Below, one piece after another: positions 14,827 through 15,483 of a DNA stretch of 15,483 bases. Position numbers and translations under genes: made by a program. The stretch comes from Solirubrobacterales bacterium (GTDB lineage Bacteria; Actinomycetota; Thermoleophilia; Solirubrobacterales; Solirubrobacteraceae): positions 1-15,483 of the forward strand of contig JAOPZO010000388.1 of the NCBI GenBank assembly GCA_025964065.1. Direction: 5' to 3'. The notes beneath the pieces are model-generated. The model did no database searches and was not told the origin of the DNA. It saw only the letters and a program-made list of their open reading frames with translations. How positions within the stretch are numbered: position 1 is the stretch's first letter; each line of letters opens with the position of its first letter.

Positions 14827-15483
14827 GCCGACCGGGATGGGGCGCGGCCTCGGGGCGATCCTCGCGGTCTCGGCACCCGCCGAGGGCGAGGAGCGTGACG
14901 ACCTCCGCGAGCTGCCGGTCGAGCTCGTCGCCCCGAACGCGAACCAGCCCCGCAAGCAGTTCGACCAGGACGCGCTGCAGGCGCTCGCCGACTCCCTGGG
15001 GGAACGCGGCGTGCTGCAGCCCGTGCTCGTGCGGCCCGTGGCGGGCGGGACCTACGAGCTCGTCGCGGGGGAGCGCCGCTGGCGCGCCGCGCAGCTCGCG
15101 GGGCTCGAGACGATTCCCGCGCTCGTCCGGGAGCGCGACGATGCGCAGACCCTCGAGGTCGCGCTCATCGAGAACATGGCCCGGCAGGACCTCAACCCCA
15201 TGGAGGAGGCGCGCGCCGTCGCCGCGCTCGTCGAGGAGCTCGAGCTCACCCGCGAGCAGGTCGGCAGGCGCCTCGGGCGCTCACGGGTCGCGGTCTCCAA
15301 CCTCCTGCGCCTCCTGGACCTGCCGGACGAGGCCGTCGAGCTCTTGGAACGCGGGGCGCTCACCGAGGGCCACGGGCGCGCGCTGCTTCTGGCCCCGGAC
15401 CACGCGGACCGGCGCCGGCTCGCGCGGGACGCCGCGGCGGAGGGCTGGTCCGTGCGGGTGACCGAGGCGCGTGCCCGCGAGGC
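14819..15483 (+). CDS. parB: Chromosome partitioning protein ParB, 5' part (runs off right edge)
   Basis: A GTG at 14819, overlapping the parA stop by eight bases, opens 221 codons that stay open to the window edge. The start MGRGLGAIL-like motif (7-15) is typical; an ATG at 14837 is an alternative start. The CTP-binding N-terminal domain shows the family motifs GERRWRAA (84-91) and ENMARQDLNPMEEA (118-131; the usual form is ENxQR). A helix-turn-helix follows at about 143-170 (LTREQVGRRLGRSRVAVSNL), which reads parS. The C-terminal dimerisation domain is beyond the window. ParB is a CTP-dependent DNA clamp that loads at parS and spreads; the three sites at 13180-13265 are its likely targets. 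Confidence 0.96.
   Translation, partial: MARPTGMGRGLGAILAVSAPAEGEERDDLRELPVELVAPNANQPRKQFDQDALQALADSLGERGVLQPVLVRPVAGGTYELVAGERRWRAAQLAGLETIPALVRERDDAQTLEVALIENMARQDLNPMEEARAVAALVEELELTREQVGRRLGRSRVAVSNLLRLLDLPDEAVELLERGALTEGHGRALLLAPDHADRRRLARDAAAEGWSVRVTEARARE

Overview
The window is a bacterial chromosomal replication-origin region from a very GC-rich organism. Codon third positions are almost always G or C, and non-AUG starts (GTG, TTG) are common. The gene order and proteins point to Actinomycetota. A secreted-protein fragment at the left edge, with two cysteines and a 'TDCRDVI'-type motif, together with the overall style, suggests class Thermoleophilia (order Solirubrobacterales or a relative). 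That placement is an inference from memory of the family and was not tested.

Region by region: bases 1-283 (minus strand) hold the N-terminal part of a small secreted protein. Bases 284-606 have no conventional gene. They do hold what looks like a compact independent transcript on the minus strand: a promoter, an unusually complete Shine-Dalgarno sequence, several hairpins with an optional 51-codon frame, and a perfect 12-bp terminator stem. Bases 607-10591 are a minus-strand run, read from the origin outward: dnaA, dnaN, recF, dciA (DUF721), gyrB, gyrA and a four-helix membrane protein of unknown function. Bases 10592-10899 are the dnaA-rpmH gap, with clustered TGCACA-core DnaA-box-like words and a perfect 16-bp palindrome; this is the best oriC candidate. 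Bases 10900-13176 are a tightly packed plus-strand run: rpmH, rnpA, yidD, yidC, jag/khpB. Bases 13177-13275 carry three tandem parS-like sites. They are followed by rsmG, parA and the 5' part of parB, which runs off the right edge.

The left arm encodes initiation (DnaA), the sliding clamp (DnaN), helicase-associated and repair factors (DciA, RecF) and gyrase, so it is a replication and topology operon. The right arm encodes ribosome/RNase P/membrane-insertion functions, then chromosome segregation (ParA, ParB and the parS sites). Genes overlap by 1, 4 or 8 bases at several junctions (gyrA/membrane protein, recF/dciA, rpmH/rnpA, rnpA/yidD, parA/parB), consistent with translational coupling.

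Most of the window is a well-known conserved block. The parts worth a second look are the small hyper-Shine-Dalgarno transcript at about 345-602, the palindromic DnaA-box variants paired with an Asp-to-Asn change in the DnaA recognition helix, the uniformly asymmetric parS triplet, the large insert in GyrB, and the GyrA residue choices. I saw no mobile element, CRISPR array, tRNA or rRNA gene.
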